A stretch of 64,000 nucleotides of DNA, taken from positions 922,225 to 986,224 of the forward strand of contig NZ_JAGQDG010000001.1 of NCBI RefSeq assembly GCF_018069865.1, written 5' to 3'. Positions 27,201 to 35,387 of this stretch are shown in pieces. Source of the stretch: Ideonella paludis. GTDB lineage: Bacteria; Pseudomonadota; Gammaproteobacteria; Burkholderiales; Burkholderiaceae_C. The position numbers and the translations under genes are program-made. A model generated the notes under the pieces. The model was given only the letters and a program-made list of their open reading frames with translations, searched no databases and was not told the origin of the DNA. Each line of letters starts with the position of its first letter. Position 1 is the stretch's first letter.

Positions 27201-28141
27201 TGTTCCGCGTGGATGTGGGCGTGGCGCCGCAGGCGGTGGTGCCGTCGCGGGATGGCCGCACCGTCTACGTGTTCAACTTCATGGGCCGCAGCGTCACGGT
27301 GGTGGATCTGTCGCCGCTGCTCGACTTTGGCCAGCGCCGGGCCACCGTCAAGGCCACCTGGGCGGCCGTGCCGGCCACCTCATTGACGAGCGACATCGAA
27401 GTCGGCAAACGCCTGTTCTACGACGCCAAAGACAGCCGTCTGGCGCGCGACAGCTATATGAGCTGCGCGGCTTGCCACAACGACGGTGGCAGCGATGGCC
27501 GCACCTGGGACTTGAGCCACGCGGGCGAAGGCCTGCGCAACACGCCCACGCTGCGCGGCCGCATGGGCGCGGGCTTTGGCAAGCTGCACTGGACGGGCAA
27601 CTTTGATGAAGTCCAAGACTTTGAAGGCCAGATCCGCACCCTGGCGGGCGGCACCGGCTTGATGACCGACACGGCCTTCAATGCGGGCACCACCAGCCAA
27701 CCCTTGGGCGACAAAAAGGCCGGCAAGAGCGCGGACCTCGACCGGCTCGCCGCCTATGTCAACTCGCTGACCAAGGTGGACGCCAGCCCGGCGCGCGTCT
27801 CGGCCACCGTGATGTCTCCAGCGGCCCAGGCCGGTCAGACGCTGTTCACCAGCAAGAACTGCATCGCCTGTCACACGCCAGCCACGCAGTACACCAACAG
27901 CGTGGGCGGCAGCCTGCAGGATGTGGGCACCTTGAAGGCCAGCAGCGGCAAGCGCCTGGGCGCCGCCTTGACCGGTTTGGATGTGCCGACCCTCAAGGGC
28001 GCCTGGAACACCGGCCCTTGGTTGCACGATGGCTCGGCCCCGACCCTGGAGGCGGCCATCAGCGCGCACACCAAGCTCAATCTCAATCTCACGGCGGCGG
28101 AGCTGGCCAGCTTGGCGGCCTTTGTGAAGGAAATCGAATAG
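24212..28141 (+). CDS. Galactose-oxidase-like copper radical oxidase fused to PKD, propeller and di-haem cytochrome c
   Basis: 1309 residues; lipoprotein signal with lipobox LSLTAC followed by a Gly/Ser/Asp linker. Residues about 50-600 are a kelch-type oxidase with a C-terminal E-set domain. The radical-copper residues are recognisable: Cys148 (NSFCSSATILSDG), Tyr203 (ADARWYSTMI), Tyr442-His443 (VYHNSSALLPNG) and His531 (TTHGFNAGQRR). A PKD domain (about 620-695, SWDFGDGTPATAFG), a YVTN-type propeller (about 705-1055) and a cytochrome-peroxidase-like part with two haem motifs, CAACH (1085-1089) and CIACH (1217-1221), follow. It would oxidise an alcohol or aldehyde at the surface and pass electrons to haem; this is inference. 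The copper chaperone gene is directly upstream. Confidence 0.88.
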   Translation: MNKPQTLSLSALALALSLTACGGGGSSDDESAVGQRAKAAGVGVANETWYQVTPPPDPLLNGVTPTATAHSEGMWLPTMDWPINAIHMVLLPNGKLLSYGTRPNENDGGLGNQDGGANVLWDPSEGDGKVFNVTRFSTSTTTQINSFCSSATILSDGKVLTAGGSGGFIGGRTSSTFMSGLYSPETNRTERQTSFDTADARWYSTMITLADGRPILLGGMVPYSEGSWASQTSNNLAALTPEIFTAGKGWSFLTGAYSTEAFGMYRTRNEFPHAWVAPNGEVFGISSDVMWALNPAGNGSIRTVGTFKGGAVVGNGGAGGTRSLPNVGSSTTSAVMFAPGKALQMGGNGYWVADGSHLWASSAATVIDFNNPSLPVLTETGEMKRSRRFFNATVLPDGKVFANGGSSYGNNDGAYARLNGEIWDPATGQWTLMAAQTKARVYHNSSALLPNGTVISGGGGNPGPVFNKNAEIFLPPYLFKQSGSTSVWATRPSITGTTAFKVAHGGSFSLEMATTAKIKSLSMLGLTVTTHGFNAGQRRIPLSFTQTGGRLDAVAPNANLTPPGYYMVSAVDEMGVPSKAFIMAVGANVSPPPARMEPLAKVDVVGQIPTPATSVGVATPFSATLTVADAQVSWDFGDGTPATAFGPNQTVQHTFSQPGVYTVVVSMKNRVGLISTYSFMQMVKGPIVDYVGRASSAMVLERRSTGGDRLWVVSPDHNKVSAFTTTTGAKVDITVGEEPRAVAVSFNGTIGVVNKRSATVSLIDPRTLRILRTVTLPRGSQPHGLIFSPDGATGYVALEGLGQVARFTTANAAVGQPIQVGGTPRHLAIKGDGLYLAVSKFVTPLQVGEDTATVDVSQGGAEVVAVDLMNNSILKTIVLKHSTALDTAVSSRGVPNYLGPMVLSPDESVAWIPSKQDNIARGRLRDGNDLDFQNTVRAVTSRVDLATLEEIPQGRIDHDNASVASAAAFNATGLLGFVTLETSRELAVLNAKTGEQLFRVDVGVAPQAVVPSRDGRTVYVFNFMGRSVTVVDLSPLLDFGQRRATVKATWAAVPATSLTSDIEVGKRLFYDAKDSRLARDSYMSCAACHNDGGSDGRTWDLSHAGEGLRNTPTLRGRMGAGFGKLHWTGNFDEVQDFEGQIRTLAGGTGLMTDTAFNAGTTSQPLGDKKAGKSADLDRLAAYVNSLTKVDASPARVSATVMSPAAQAGQTLFTSKNCIACHTPATQYTNSVGGSLQDVGTLKASSGKRLGAALTGLDVPTLKGAWNTGPWLHDGSAPTLEAAISAHTKLNLNLTAAELASLAAFVKEIE

Positions 28142-28315
28142 GGCGGCGTGCCCGCGCCTCCGCACACGCCAATGGGGTGTACGGGGGCGCGTATTAGCGC
28201 TGGCAGCCAGTGAATTTGCGCGCAAATCGGCCTGAGGCCGCAGCCCCTGTGTCTTTAGAATCCGCTCACTTTTGATGACCCAAGGCCTCAGGACATGAGG
28301 CCGAACAAGGCAGCT

Positions 28316-28915
28316 ATGGCCGACTCGTCAGCGCAAGCGTGGAACCCCGCGACCTGGTCGGGAACCTTCAAACTGGTGGGCTCCGATCTGGACCGTCTCG
28401 CCATGCATTTGGGCAAGCCGCACTCGCGGGTGCACAAGTGCTACTTCGCTTTGCTCCCAGGGTTTCAAGCGCTGTTTTGGCACCGCATCGCGCGGCGTCT
28501 GCTCTTGGGCGGCTGGAACTTTCCGGCCCGCCTGATCGCGCTGATGGCCATGTACCTGACGCGGGCTGAGCTGCCACCGACCTCCTCCATCGGCCCCTCC
28601 GCTTTGATCGCTCATGCCACGGGTGTGTATGTGTTCGGCCAGGTGGGGGCGCGCATGACCATTCAGGGCGATGGGGGCTTTGGCGGCGGCTTTGGGGTGG
28701 ACGATATCGGTGCCGGGCCGGGCTATGCGGTGGCCGGCGACGATGTGGTGATTGCCTTTGGTGCGCGGGTGCTGGGGCCGGTGCGCATCGGCAACGGGGT
28801 GCATGTCGGCCCGGGCGCCTTGGTGACCTTTGATGTGCCCGATGGCTCCCTGGTGCTGTGGGACCGTCCACGTGTCATCAAGGGCGGCGCGAAGACCGCT
28901 CCGCCAACTCAGTGA
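28316..28915 (+). CDS. Hexapeptide-repeat acyltransferase (serine acetyltransferase-like)
   Basis: 199 residues from the ATG at 28316, which has AAGG five bases upstream; an ATG at 28295 is in frame. A helical N-terminal part (KCYFALLPGFQALFWHRIAR) is followed by a left-handed beta-helix with imperfect hexapeptides (IGPSALIAHATGVYVFGQVG; VIAFGARVLGPVRIGNGVHV). This arrangement resembles serine O-acetyltransferases and their polysaccharide-modifying relatives. The family catalytic His may be His in LIAHATG. The HTH regulator gene follows after 31 bp. Confidence 0.7.
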   Translation: MADSSAQAWNPATWSGTFKLVGSDLDRLAMHLGKPHSRVHKCYFALLPGFQALFWHRIARRLLLGGWNFPARLIALMAMYLTRAELPPTSSIGPSALIAHATGVYVFGQVGARMTIQGDGGFGGGFGVDDIGAGPGYAVAGDDVVIAFGARVLGPVRIGNGVHVGPGALVTFDVPDGSLVLWDRPRVIKGGAKTAPPTQ

Positions 28916-28946
28916 GAATGCAGGGACATTGGCTTTTGCTGCACCC

Positions 28947-29678
28947 ATGTCCACCACCCACGCGCTGATTGATGTTCTCAAGGCCGAGTTAAAGACTTCT
29001 GGCATCACCTATGCCGTGCTGGCCAAAGAGCTGGGCATGGCGGAGTCCAGCATCAAGCGCATGTTTGCGCAGGCCGACATGCCGCTGTCGCGGGTGGATG
29101 AAGTCTGCCGTGTCTTGCGCATGGACTTTGCAGACCTCGCGCGCAAGGTCGCCGACGCCCAACCCTTGCGCCGCGAGCTGACCCTGGAGCAAGAAAAGGC
29201 CGTGATCAGCGACCGCAAGCTGTTGCTGATGGCCATTTGCTGCTTGAGCCAATGGACACTGGATCAAGTCATCACCAACTATCGGATGACCGAGGCCGAG
29301 GCCATCAAATACCTGGTGCGCTTGGACCATCTGGGCATCATCGAGCTGCGGCCGATGAACCGCTATCGCCTCAAAGTGGCCAAGGGCTTTCGGTGGCGCC
29401 CTCATGGCCCGGTGATGCAGTTCTTCCGCGAAGAAGTGGTGGGCGACTACTACAGCGGCGGCTTTGATGGCGAAGGCGAGATGCTGACCTTGGTCCACGG
29501 CCAGATCGGGCGCAGTTTGGCGCAGTTGTTCAATGAGCGCTTGCAGCGCGTGGCGCAAGACTTTGCGCAGCAGCACCTGGCTGATCAAAAACTGCCGGCG
29601 GACCAAAAGCGGCCCTACACCCTGGTGATCGGAATGCGCTCTTGGCTGTTTGCGGCGTTTCGGGATCTCAAGCGCTAA
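28947..29678 (+). CDS. HTH transcriptional regulator with C-terminal unknown domain
   Basis: 243 residues. Residues about 5-65 form a Cro/C1-type helix-turn-helix (ITYAVLAKELGMAESSIKRM). The middle (about 95-135, MAICCLSQWTLDQVI and MTEAEAIKYLVRLDHLGIIE) looks like a second, winged-helix segment. The C-terminal part (MQFFREEVVGDYYSGGF onward) is found in other stand-alone regulators of this type, with no known ligand. The frame extends back to 28830 inside the acyltransferase gene, but the ATG at 28947 fits the domain start. It probably forms a two-gene unit with the acyltransferase. Confidence 0.75.
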   Translation: MSTTHALIDVLKAELKTSGITYAVLAKELGMAESSIKRMFAQADMPLSRVDEVCRVLRMDFADLARKVADAQPLRRELTLEQEKAVISDRKLLLMAICCLSQWTLDQVITNYRMTEAEAIKYLVRLDHLGIIELRPMNRYRLKVAKGFRWRPHGPVMQFFREEVVGDYYSGGFDGEGEMLTLVHGQIGRSLAQLFNERLQRVAQDFAQQHLADQKLPADQKRPYTLVIGMRSWLFAAFRDLKR

Positions 29679-29681
29679 GGC

Positions 29682-30434
29682 TCAGTCCAGCAGCGTCAAA
29701 TCGCGCACGCAATAACCGGTGCCGCGCACCGACATCAAGGGCAGGTGCATGCCGGTGGATTGCTCGACATTGCGGCGCAGGCGGCTGACGATGACCTCGA
29801 TGCGGTGGCGGTGGCCATCATCGACCTCGAAGTCCAGCACCTTGGCCAAGGCTTCTGCCGACATGGGCTCGCCCCCGGCCTGACCCAGGCCGTACAGCAG
29901 CGCGCGCTCATTGCTGGAGACGCGCCGTGTCTTGCCATTCGGGGCCTGCAGCAGGCCTGAGGCAATGCGCAGCGTCCACAGCGTGGGGGCGGGCACCGGG
30001 ATGCCCGCGGCTTGCGCCAAGCCCACATCAGGGCTCAGCCCCACCGCCAGACGCGTCAACTCGCCGGCCCGTGCCAGCCATCGCTCTTGAATCCGCGCCA
30101 GGATGGCCAGCAACTCCCGGGTTTCCACGGGTTTGGTCAAGTAGGCATCGGCACCACACGTCAGGCCTTTGAACCGGTCATCGGGGTCGGTCATGCCCGT
30201 CACAAAAACAATACCGAGGTGGGGATTGTGAGCTCTGAGATACTGGCAAATACTGAAGCCGCTTTCGCCTTCGAGGCCGATGTCGAGGATGACGGCGTCA
30301 CCTGTTTGAACGGCCATTTGGCGGTAGAGCTCTGCGGCGCTGGCGACGGGTGTGACGGTGTATTGGTTTTGTTCCAGCACAAAGCGAAGTGCTTCTCGCA
30401 AGATTTCGTCGTCTTCGACCAAGAAGACGTTCAT
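29682..30434 (-). CDS. OmpR-type response regulator D
   Basis: 250 residues from the ATG that precedes NVFLVEDDEIL; an ATG ten codons further up (30464) is possible. Asp51 lies in VILDIGLEGESGFSIC and Lys in LTKPVETREL. The switch region reads VFVTGMTDPDDRFKG, diverging from the TARGLRDDR of its paralogues, so it is the most distinct of the four. The winged helix runs from APNGKTRRVSSNERAL to MSVRGTGYCVRDL. It is divergent from kinase D with 69 bp between the starts, which marks D/D as a pair. Confidence 0.88.
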   Translation of the reverse strand: MNVFLVEDDEILREALRFVLEQNQYTVTPVASAAELYRQMAVQTGDAVILDIGLEGESGFSICQYLRAHNPHLGIVFVTGMTDPDDRFKGLTCGADAYLTKPVETRELLAILARIQERWLARAGELTRLAVGLSPDVGLAQAAGIPVPAPTLWTLRIASGLLQAPNGKTRRVSSNERALLYGLGQAGGEPMSAEALAKVLDFEVDDGHRHRIEVIVSRLRRNVEQSTGMHLPLMSVRGTGYCVRDLTLLD

Positions 30435-30503
30435 GGTGCGAGGCTCAGCGGTCAAGGCGCGCATGATGGTGATGAGGTGGGCAGTCGAGTGAATTTAAGC
30501 AGC

Positions 30504-32489
30504 ATGACGCGACAGCGCAAGGTGTGGTGGGCCATTGTGATGGCCATCGCACTGGCTGCCGCGTGGCTGGCGGCGTCGGTGACCAGCGAGGCCGACCAAG
30601 CATGGACCCTGAAAGCTGCGCCGCCCCATCTGGTGGTGGAAACGCCCCAACAGGCCGCCGCACTGTACCAAGCCGGCGGCTTCCAGGCGATCACGGGCGA
30701 CAGCGTCAATCGCTACCAAGCGGGTGACTTGTGGCTGGCCGTGGAGTTGCCAGCGTCTGTCGCGCAGAGCCCGGGCAGTGTCTTGAGTGTGCGGCCAGCG
30801 ACCTTGAAGAGGGTGGAGCTGTACCGACTGACCCAGTCTGGCCATGCGCTTTTGCTGGGGGCGGCAGGCCTGGATGTGCCCCGCACGCAGTGGCCCATGG
30901 TGGCGCGCGGCCCGACCTTTGTGCTGGACAAGCAGGCGCAGGACTCGGCCACGGTGTTGGTCAAGGTCAGTGCCCGGCAGTTTGCGCTGGCGATGGTCGA
31001 GGTGGAAACGGCGGCGCAACATCATCTAGCGGTTGAGCACGAGGTCTTTTTGTTGGGGGGCGTGCTGAGTTTGGCGGTCGTGACGCTGGTGGCGTCGCTG
31101 CTGGCCTGGCGTGTGGCGGCCGATAGCGAATTCTTGCTCTGGGCGGGTCAGGCCTTTTCGAGCATGTGCTACATCGCCTACTCTCACGGCCTGATTGTGG
31201 CGTACCTTCCAGCCATGCCCTATAAGGTGCATGCCTATGTGTTCTGGGCCACGGTGTCGGTGATGATTTGGACCATCTCCGCCTTCGGGGCGCGGGCCCT
31301 GGATTTCAAGGCCTTGCATCCGCAGCTTCCGCGCGTCATTCACGCCCTGGCCCTCTCGGCCGCGCCGCTGGCCTTTCTGTCGGTCTGGCAGGGCTGGGAC
31401 ACGGCGATGGTTCGCCTCACTCAGGCGGGCCTGATCGTTTTGTTCACCGTCGGCGTGCTGTGGCAGATCTGGCGGGGCCAGCAGATGGCGCGCCGCTACG
31501 GCGTGGTGGCCTTGTTGCTGGCGCTTTCGGGCATCCCGTTTGTGTTGCTGCAAGTGGGCATGGTGCCCGTGACTCACCTGACCTGGAATGCTTGGCAATA
31601 CGCGCTGGCGGCCTGTGACCTGATCTTGCTGCGTGAGCTGATTGGCCGATTCCTTCAACAGCGCCGTGAGGCCCTGAACGAGCAAATTCATCTGCAAAGC
31701 CTGTTGCGTGACGAAAAAGCTCAGCTGGAGCAGCGCGTGGTGGAGCGCACGGCTGCCTTGGTGCAGGCCAATGAGGAGTTGGAGCGCGCCGAGCTGCAGC
31801 AGCGCGAGTTGCTGAGCATGGCCTCGCATGAGTTCCGTTCGCCGGCGGCAGCCATCCAAACCACGCTGGAGGCCCTGGAGTACCTGCGCGAGCCCATTCC
31901 CAGTGTGATGCAGGACCGGCTGGACCACCTGCAAGCCGCCGCCCGGCGACTGACTTTCTTGGCCAACCGACTGATTGAGCACGATCGCTGGCGCGAGCGC
32001 TCTTTGCAAGTCCATGTCGAGCGGCTGGACCTGCGGGCTTGGTTGATTGATGTGTTGGGCGACTACCCCGATGGCTTGCCCCTGAGCTTGGATTTGCCCA
32101 GCGAGCCGGTGTGGGCGCGGGTGGACCCGGTGTTGATGCGCATCGCCTGCCAGAACTTGATCGACAACGCGCTCAACCAAGCCCCCAAAGGCCAGGCGCA
32201 GGTGCGGGTGCAGCTGCGCGCGGACTCGGCGCGTTACTGGGTGCGGGTGTCGGACAACGGGCCGGGCGTGCCCGACGAGTTCAAGCTCAGAGTCTTCGAC
32301 CGTTTCTTCAGCCAGAAAGCCTCGTTGCGCAATGGCTTAGGCCTGTCCATCGTGCGCACCGTGGCGCAACTGCATGGCGGCGATGTCCAGGTGACTGACG
32401 CGCAGCCCCATGGCGCTTGCTTCACCATCACCTTGCCCCTCAAGGAGGGGGAAGATCAATCCACCAACACCATGTCCTTGACGCAGTAA
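30504..32489 (+). CDS. 7TM sensor histidine kinase D, complete core
   Basis: 661 residues; the frame is open from 30012, but that part is antisense to regulator D. The N-terminal helix (VWWAIVMAIALAAAWLAASV) leads to the sensor region (AALYQAGGFQAI, VRPATLKRVELYRL), seven helices, a coiled coil (EQRVVERTAALVQANEELER) and the HisKA box LLSMASHEFRSPAAAIQ with His442. N (NLIDNALNQ), G1 (DNGPGVP), F (FDRFF) and G2 (NGLGLSIV) boxes are present, so it should be an active kinase. Its last 34 bp overlap the end of the convergent regulator E gene. Confidence 0.88.
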   Translation: MTRQRKVWWAIVMAIALAAAWLAASVTSEADQAWTLKAAPPHLVVETPQQAAALYQAGGFQAITGDSVNRYQAGDLWLAVELPASVAQSPGSVLSVRPATLKRVELYRLTQSGHALLLGAAGLDVPRTQWPMVARGPTFVLDKQAQDSATVLVKVSARQFALAMVEVETAAQHHLAVEHEVFLLGGVLSLAVVTLVASLLAWRVAADSEFLLWAGQAFSSMCYIAYSHGLIVAYLPAMPYKVHAYVFWATVSVMIWTISAFGARALDFKALHPQLPRVIHALALSAAPLAFLSVWQGWDTAMVRLTQAGLIVLFTVGVLWQIWRGQQMARRYGVVALLLALSGIPFVLLQVGMVPVTHLTWNAWQYALAACDLILLRELIGRFLQQRREALNEQIHLQSLLRDEKAQLEQRVVERTAALVQANEELERAELQQRELLSMASHEFRSPAAAIQTTLEALEYLREPIPSVMQDRLDHLQAAARRLTFLANRLIEHDRWRERSLQVHVERLDLRAWLIDVLGDYPDGLPLSLDLPSEPVWARVDPVLMRIACQNLIDNALNQAPKGQAQVRVQLRADSARYWVRVSDNGPGVPDEFKLRVFDRFFSQKASLRNGLGLSIVRTVAQLHGGDVQVTDAQPHGACFTITLPLKEGEDQSTNTMSLTQ

Positions 32490-33310
32490 CCCGTGCCGCG
32501 CTTGGCAAACAAGGGCAGGCTCAGGCCCACGGTTTGCTCGATATTGCGGCGCAGGCGGCTGATGATGACCTCGATGCGGTGCTTGTCGTATTCCTCCTGA
32601 GGAATCTGCAACTGTGCCGACAACACCTCGGCGCTGATCACCTCGCCTTGCTGTTGGGCCAGGCAATACAGCAGGGTGCGTTCATTGTTGGAGAGCTTGC
32701 GCGTCAGCCCATTGGGTGCGCGCAGTTGGCCCAGGCCTACATGCAAGGTCCAGGCATGGTCGGCGCTTGGCTCGGCGGCAGTGCTGACCGAGCCCAAGGC
32801 GCTGGGCAGGCGACTCACGCCCCCCAGCTCAGGCAGGCCGCCGAGCGCTGAATCAGCGGGGGCGGCGACGGCGGTGTTCGCCGGTGCGGACACGGGCGCA
32901 GGACCTGGGGCATGGCTTTGGCTGACGGCGCGGCGGTCGAGCAGCCGATCCAGCATCAGAATCAACTCTTGCATCTCCACCGGCTTGACCAGGTAGGCAT
33001 CAGCCCCGGCCGCCAAGCCACGCAAACGGTCATCGCGCAGGCTGCGGGCCGTCAGGAACACAATGCCCAGGTGCGGGTCATGCCGGCGCAAATAGGTGCA
33101 GATGGACAGGCCGTCTTCACCCACCAGGCCAATGTCGAGGATCACGGCCCCTGCAGAACGCACGGCCAGATGACGATACAACTCTTGCGCGGTCGCATAA
33201 GCCGCGACACGAAAACCGTGATGCCGTAAGACAAAACTCAGTTCATTGCGGAGGATGTCCTCGTCTTCGACAATGACGACTTCAGCGCTTGCGCGGTTTG
33301 CTGGCACCAT
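32456..33310 (-). CDS. OmpR-type response regulator E
   Basis: 284 residues from the ATG before VPANRASAEVVIVEDEDIL; the longer frame to 33532 runs antisense into kinase E. Asp59 lies in VILDIGLVGEDGLSIC, Thr in FLTARSLRDDR and Lys in LVKPVEMQEL. The linker is the longest of the set (about 75 residues, Ala/Pro/Ser-rich). The winged helix runs from APNGLTRKLSNNERTL to FAKRGTGYCVKDM. It is divergent from kinase E with 82 bp between the starts, and convergent with kinase D. Confidence 0.88.
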   Translation of the reverse strand: MVPANRASAEVVIVEDEDILRNELSFVLRHHGFRVAAYATAQELYRHLAVRSAGAVILDIGLVGEDGLSICTYLRRHDPHLGIVFLTARSLRDDRLRGLAAGADAYLVKPVEMQELILMLDRLLDRRAVSQSHAPGPAPVSAPANTAVAAPADSALGGLPELGGVSRLPSALGSVSTAAEPSADHAWTLHVGLGQLRAPNGLTRKLSNNERTLLYCLAQQQGEVISAEVLSAQLQIPQEEYDKHRIEVIISRLRRNIEQTVGLSLPLFAKRGTGYCVKDMVLVD

Positions 33311-33392
33311 AAGCAGAGGGGGTAACTTTTTGCAACACAGGCCGAAGTATCCAGCATCCGGGGCTGTGGGCGGCCCGGTGGAAGGCCTTATT

Positions 33393-35387
33393 GTGCACAG
33401 CTGGGCCCGAATTGGGCGCAATTTGGCACTCTTAGCGCTGATCTTCGGCTTGTCCATGATTTTCGGCATGCACCATGCCGACACCCTGCCGCAGCCCTGG
33501 ACGCTGCGCGCGAGCGCCAAAGCCCTGGTCATCCAAGATGAGATGCACGCGCTGCAGCACTACCGCCAGGGGAACTTTGAGGCCCTCTCCGGGCCGGGGG
33601 TAGCGCGGGGCATGAGCTCCCACGATCTCTGGCTGGCGCTGGAATTGCCCGCAGGCATGCGGCTGGCCCCGCGGGCTTATGTGACGGTGGCGCCGGCCCT
33701 GCTGGACCGTGTGGACCTCTATCAAGTGGTGCCGGGTGAGTCGCGGCCTCGGCTGCTGGCGTCCTCGGGCTACAAGGTTCAGCCGTCCTTGCGGCCCCTG
33801 CCTTTGCGCCACGCGGAGTTCGATGTCGAGGTCCATGATCGACGAGCGTCCGTCTGGCTGATTCGGGTGCAGTCGCGCCTCTACACCGCGGCCTTGGTGT
33901 CGGTGCAGAGCATGGGCGAGCACCAGCAGGGGGAATTGATCGAGGGCTTCATGGTCGGGGTGGTGCTTTTGTTGGGCTTGGTGTCGCTGACCCTGTCTCT
34001 GGTGGTGCGCTACTGGTCCCCCGATGGCTACGCCTTGAATCTGTCTTGGATGGTGTTGGGCTTCATCAGCTTGATGGGCATGTGGCACGGCTATCTGAGG
34101 CTCTGGCTGGATTGGCCGTCCGAGGTTGCGGTCACCGTCTTGGACACGCTGGTCGCCTCAGGCACCTTGTGGGCCTTTTATCGTTGGGCTGCGTCGACGA
34201 TGCGCATGAAGCGCTACAGCCCTTGGTTGCCTTGGGCCATGAAGCTGGTGGTCTTGATGAGCCTGCCCGCCTGCGCGATGGCGGTGATGCGGGGCTGGTC
34301 CCCCTTGCTGGGGGCGGCTGCGGCCGCTGGGGTCATGATGGTGGTGGTGTTTGCGGGCATTGCGTCGCAGTTAGGGCGGCATCGCATTGAGTCACCGATG
34401 TACCTCTTGTTTGGTTTGATCGCAGCGTCCTTGGTGGTGATCAAGACCTTGGCCGAGCGGGGCGTGTTGCCCTACACCTCGGGCACCGCGTATGGATGGT
34501 TGATTGCCCTGTCGGTGGCCTGCTTCGCCTTGCTCTTGGACTTGCTGACCCGCGCCATGGACGAGCGGCAGCTGGTGCGCGCGGACCGCGACCGCCTGCA
34601 TGCCATGCTCTTGCATGAGAAGTCGCAGCTGGAGCTGCGGGTCAGCGACCGCGCCCAAGCGCTCAGCACTGCCAATGAGGCCTTGCGCCTGACCGAGGCC
34701 AGCCAGCGCGAATTGCTGTCCATGGCCTCGCATGAGTTCAGGACGCCAGCGGCCATGATCAAAGGCACCTTGGACGCGATGGAGTGTGTGGCTGAGCCCT
34801 TGCCCCACGCGGTGGCCCAAAAGGTCGAGGCCTTGCGGACGGCTTCTAGCCGACTGATTTTTCTGGCCAACAAGCTGATCGCCCACGACCGCTGGCGCGA
34901 ACTGTCCGTCAAGCCTCAGCTGCGCTCGCTGTGGGTGCGCGAGTGGTTGCTGGAGGTGTTGGGCGACTATGACGACGATGTGCCGGTGCGCCTGAAGTTG
35001 CCGCCCGAAGAGGTGGAGGTGCGGGCCGACGCCACGCTGTTGAAGATTGCCTTGCAGACGCTCATCGACAACGCGCTGGTGCACAGTGCCGACGGGCACA
35101 GCCTGGTGCGGGTCAAGCTGGTGGTCATGCCGCAGCAGATTGAGATCCAGGTGATCGACGCGGGGCCGGGCATTGCCGACGATGACAAGCCGCAGGTCTT
35201 CGAGCGCTTTTTCAGTGTCGGGCCGGACCAATCGCGTGGCCTGGGGCTGTCCATCGTGGCGGCGGTGGCGCGCATGCATGGCGGCCACGTGACCGTCAGC
35301 GACGCGCAGCCGCATGGGGCCTGCTTTCATTTGGTGCTGCCCCACCAAGGCTTGCGCACCCCGACCGAGGACGAGCATGCCGATTGA
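33393..35387 (+). CDS. 7TM sensor histidine kinase E, complete core
   Basis: 664 residues from GTG at 33393, with GGAAGG about eight bases upstream; the frame extends to 33246 and a GTG at 33378 is also possible. It has an N-terminal helix (LALLALIFGLSMIFG), a sensor region (ALQHYRQGNFEAL, VAPALLDRVDLYQVVPG), seven helices, a coiled coil and the HisKA box LLSMASHEFRTPAAMIKG with His447. G1 (DAGPGIA), F (FERFF) and G2 (RGLGLSIV) boxes are normal; the N box is TLIDNALVH, with Thr for the first Asn. The stop lies inside the start of kinase F (11 bp overlap), so E and F are co-translated. Confidence 0.88.
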   Translation: MHSWARIGRNLALLALIFGLSMIFGMHHADTLPQPWTLRASAKALVIQDEMHALQHYRQGNFEALSGPGVARGMSSHDLWLALELPAGMRLAPRAYVTVAPALLDRVDLYQVVPGESRPRLLASSGYKVQPSLRPLPLRHAEFDVEVHDRRASVWLIRVQSRLYTAALVSVQSMGEHQQGELIEGFMVGVVLLLGLVSLTLSLVVRYWSPDGYALNLSWMVLGFISLMGMWHGYLRLWLDWPSEVAVTVLDTLVASGTLWAFYRWAASTMRMKRYSPWLPWAMKLVVLMSLPACAMAVMRGWSPLLGAAAAAGVMMVVVFAGIASQLGRHRIESPMYLLFGLIAASLVVIKTLAERGVLPYTSGTAYGWLIALSVACFALLLDLLTRAMDERQLVRADRDRLHAMLLHEKSQLELRVSDRAQALSTANEALRLTEASQRELLSMASHEFRTPAAMIKGTLDAMECVAEPLPHAVAQKVEALRTASSRLIFLANKLIAHDRWRELSVKPQLRSLWVREWLLEVLGDYDDDVPVRLKLPPEEVEVRADATLLKIALQTLIDNALVHSADGHSLVRVKLVVMPQQIEIQVIDAGPGIADDDKPQVFERFFSVGPDQSRGLGLSIVAAVARMHGGHVTVSDAQPHGACFHLVLPHQGLRTPTEDEHAD

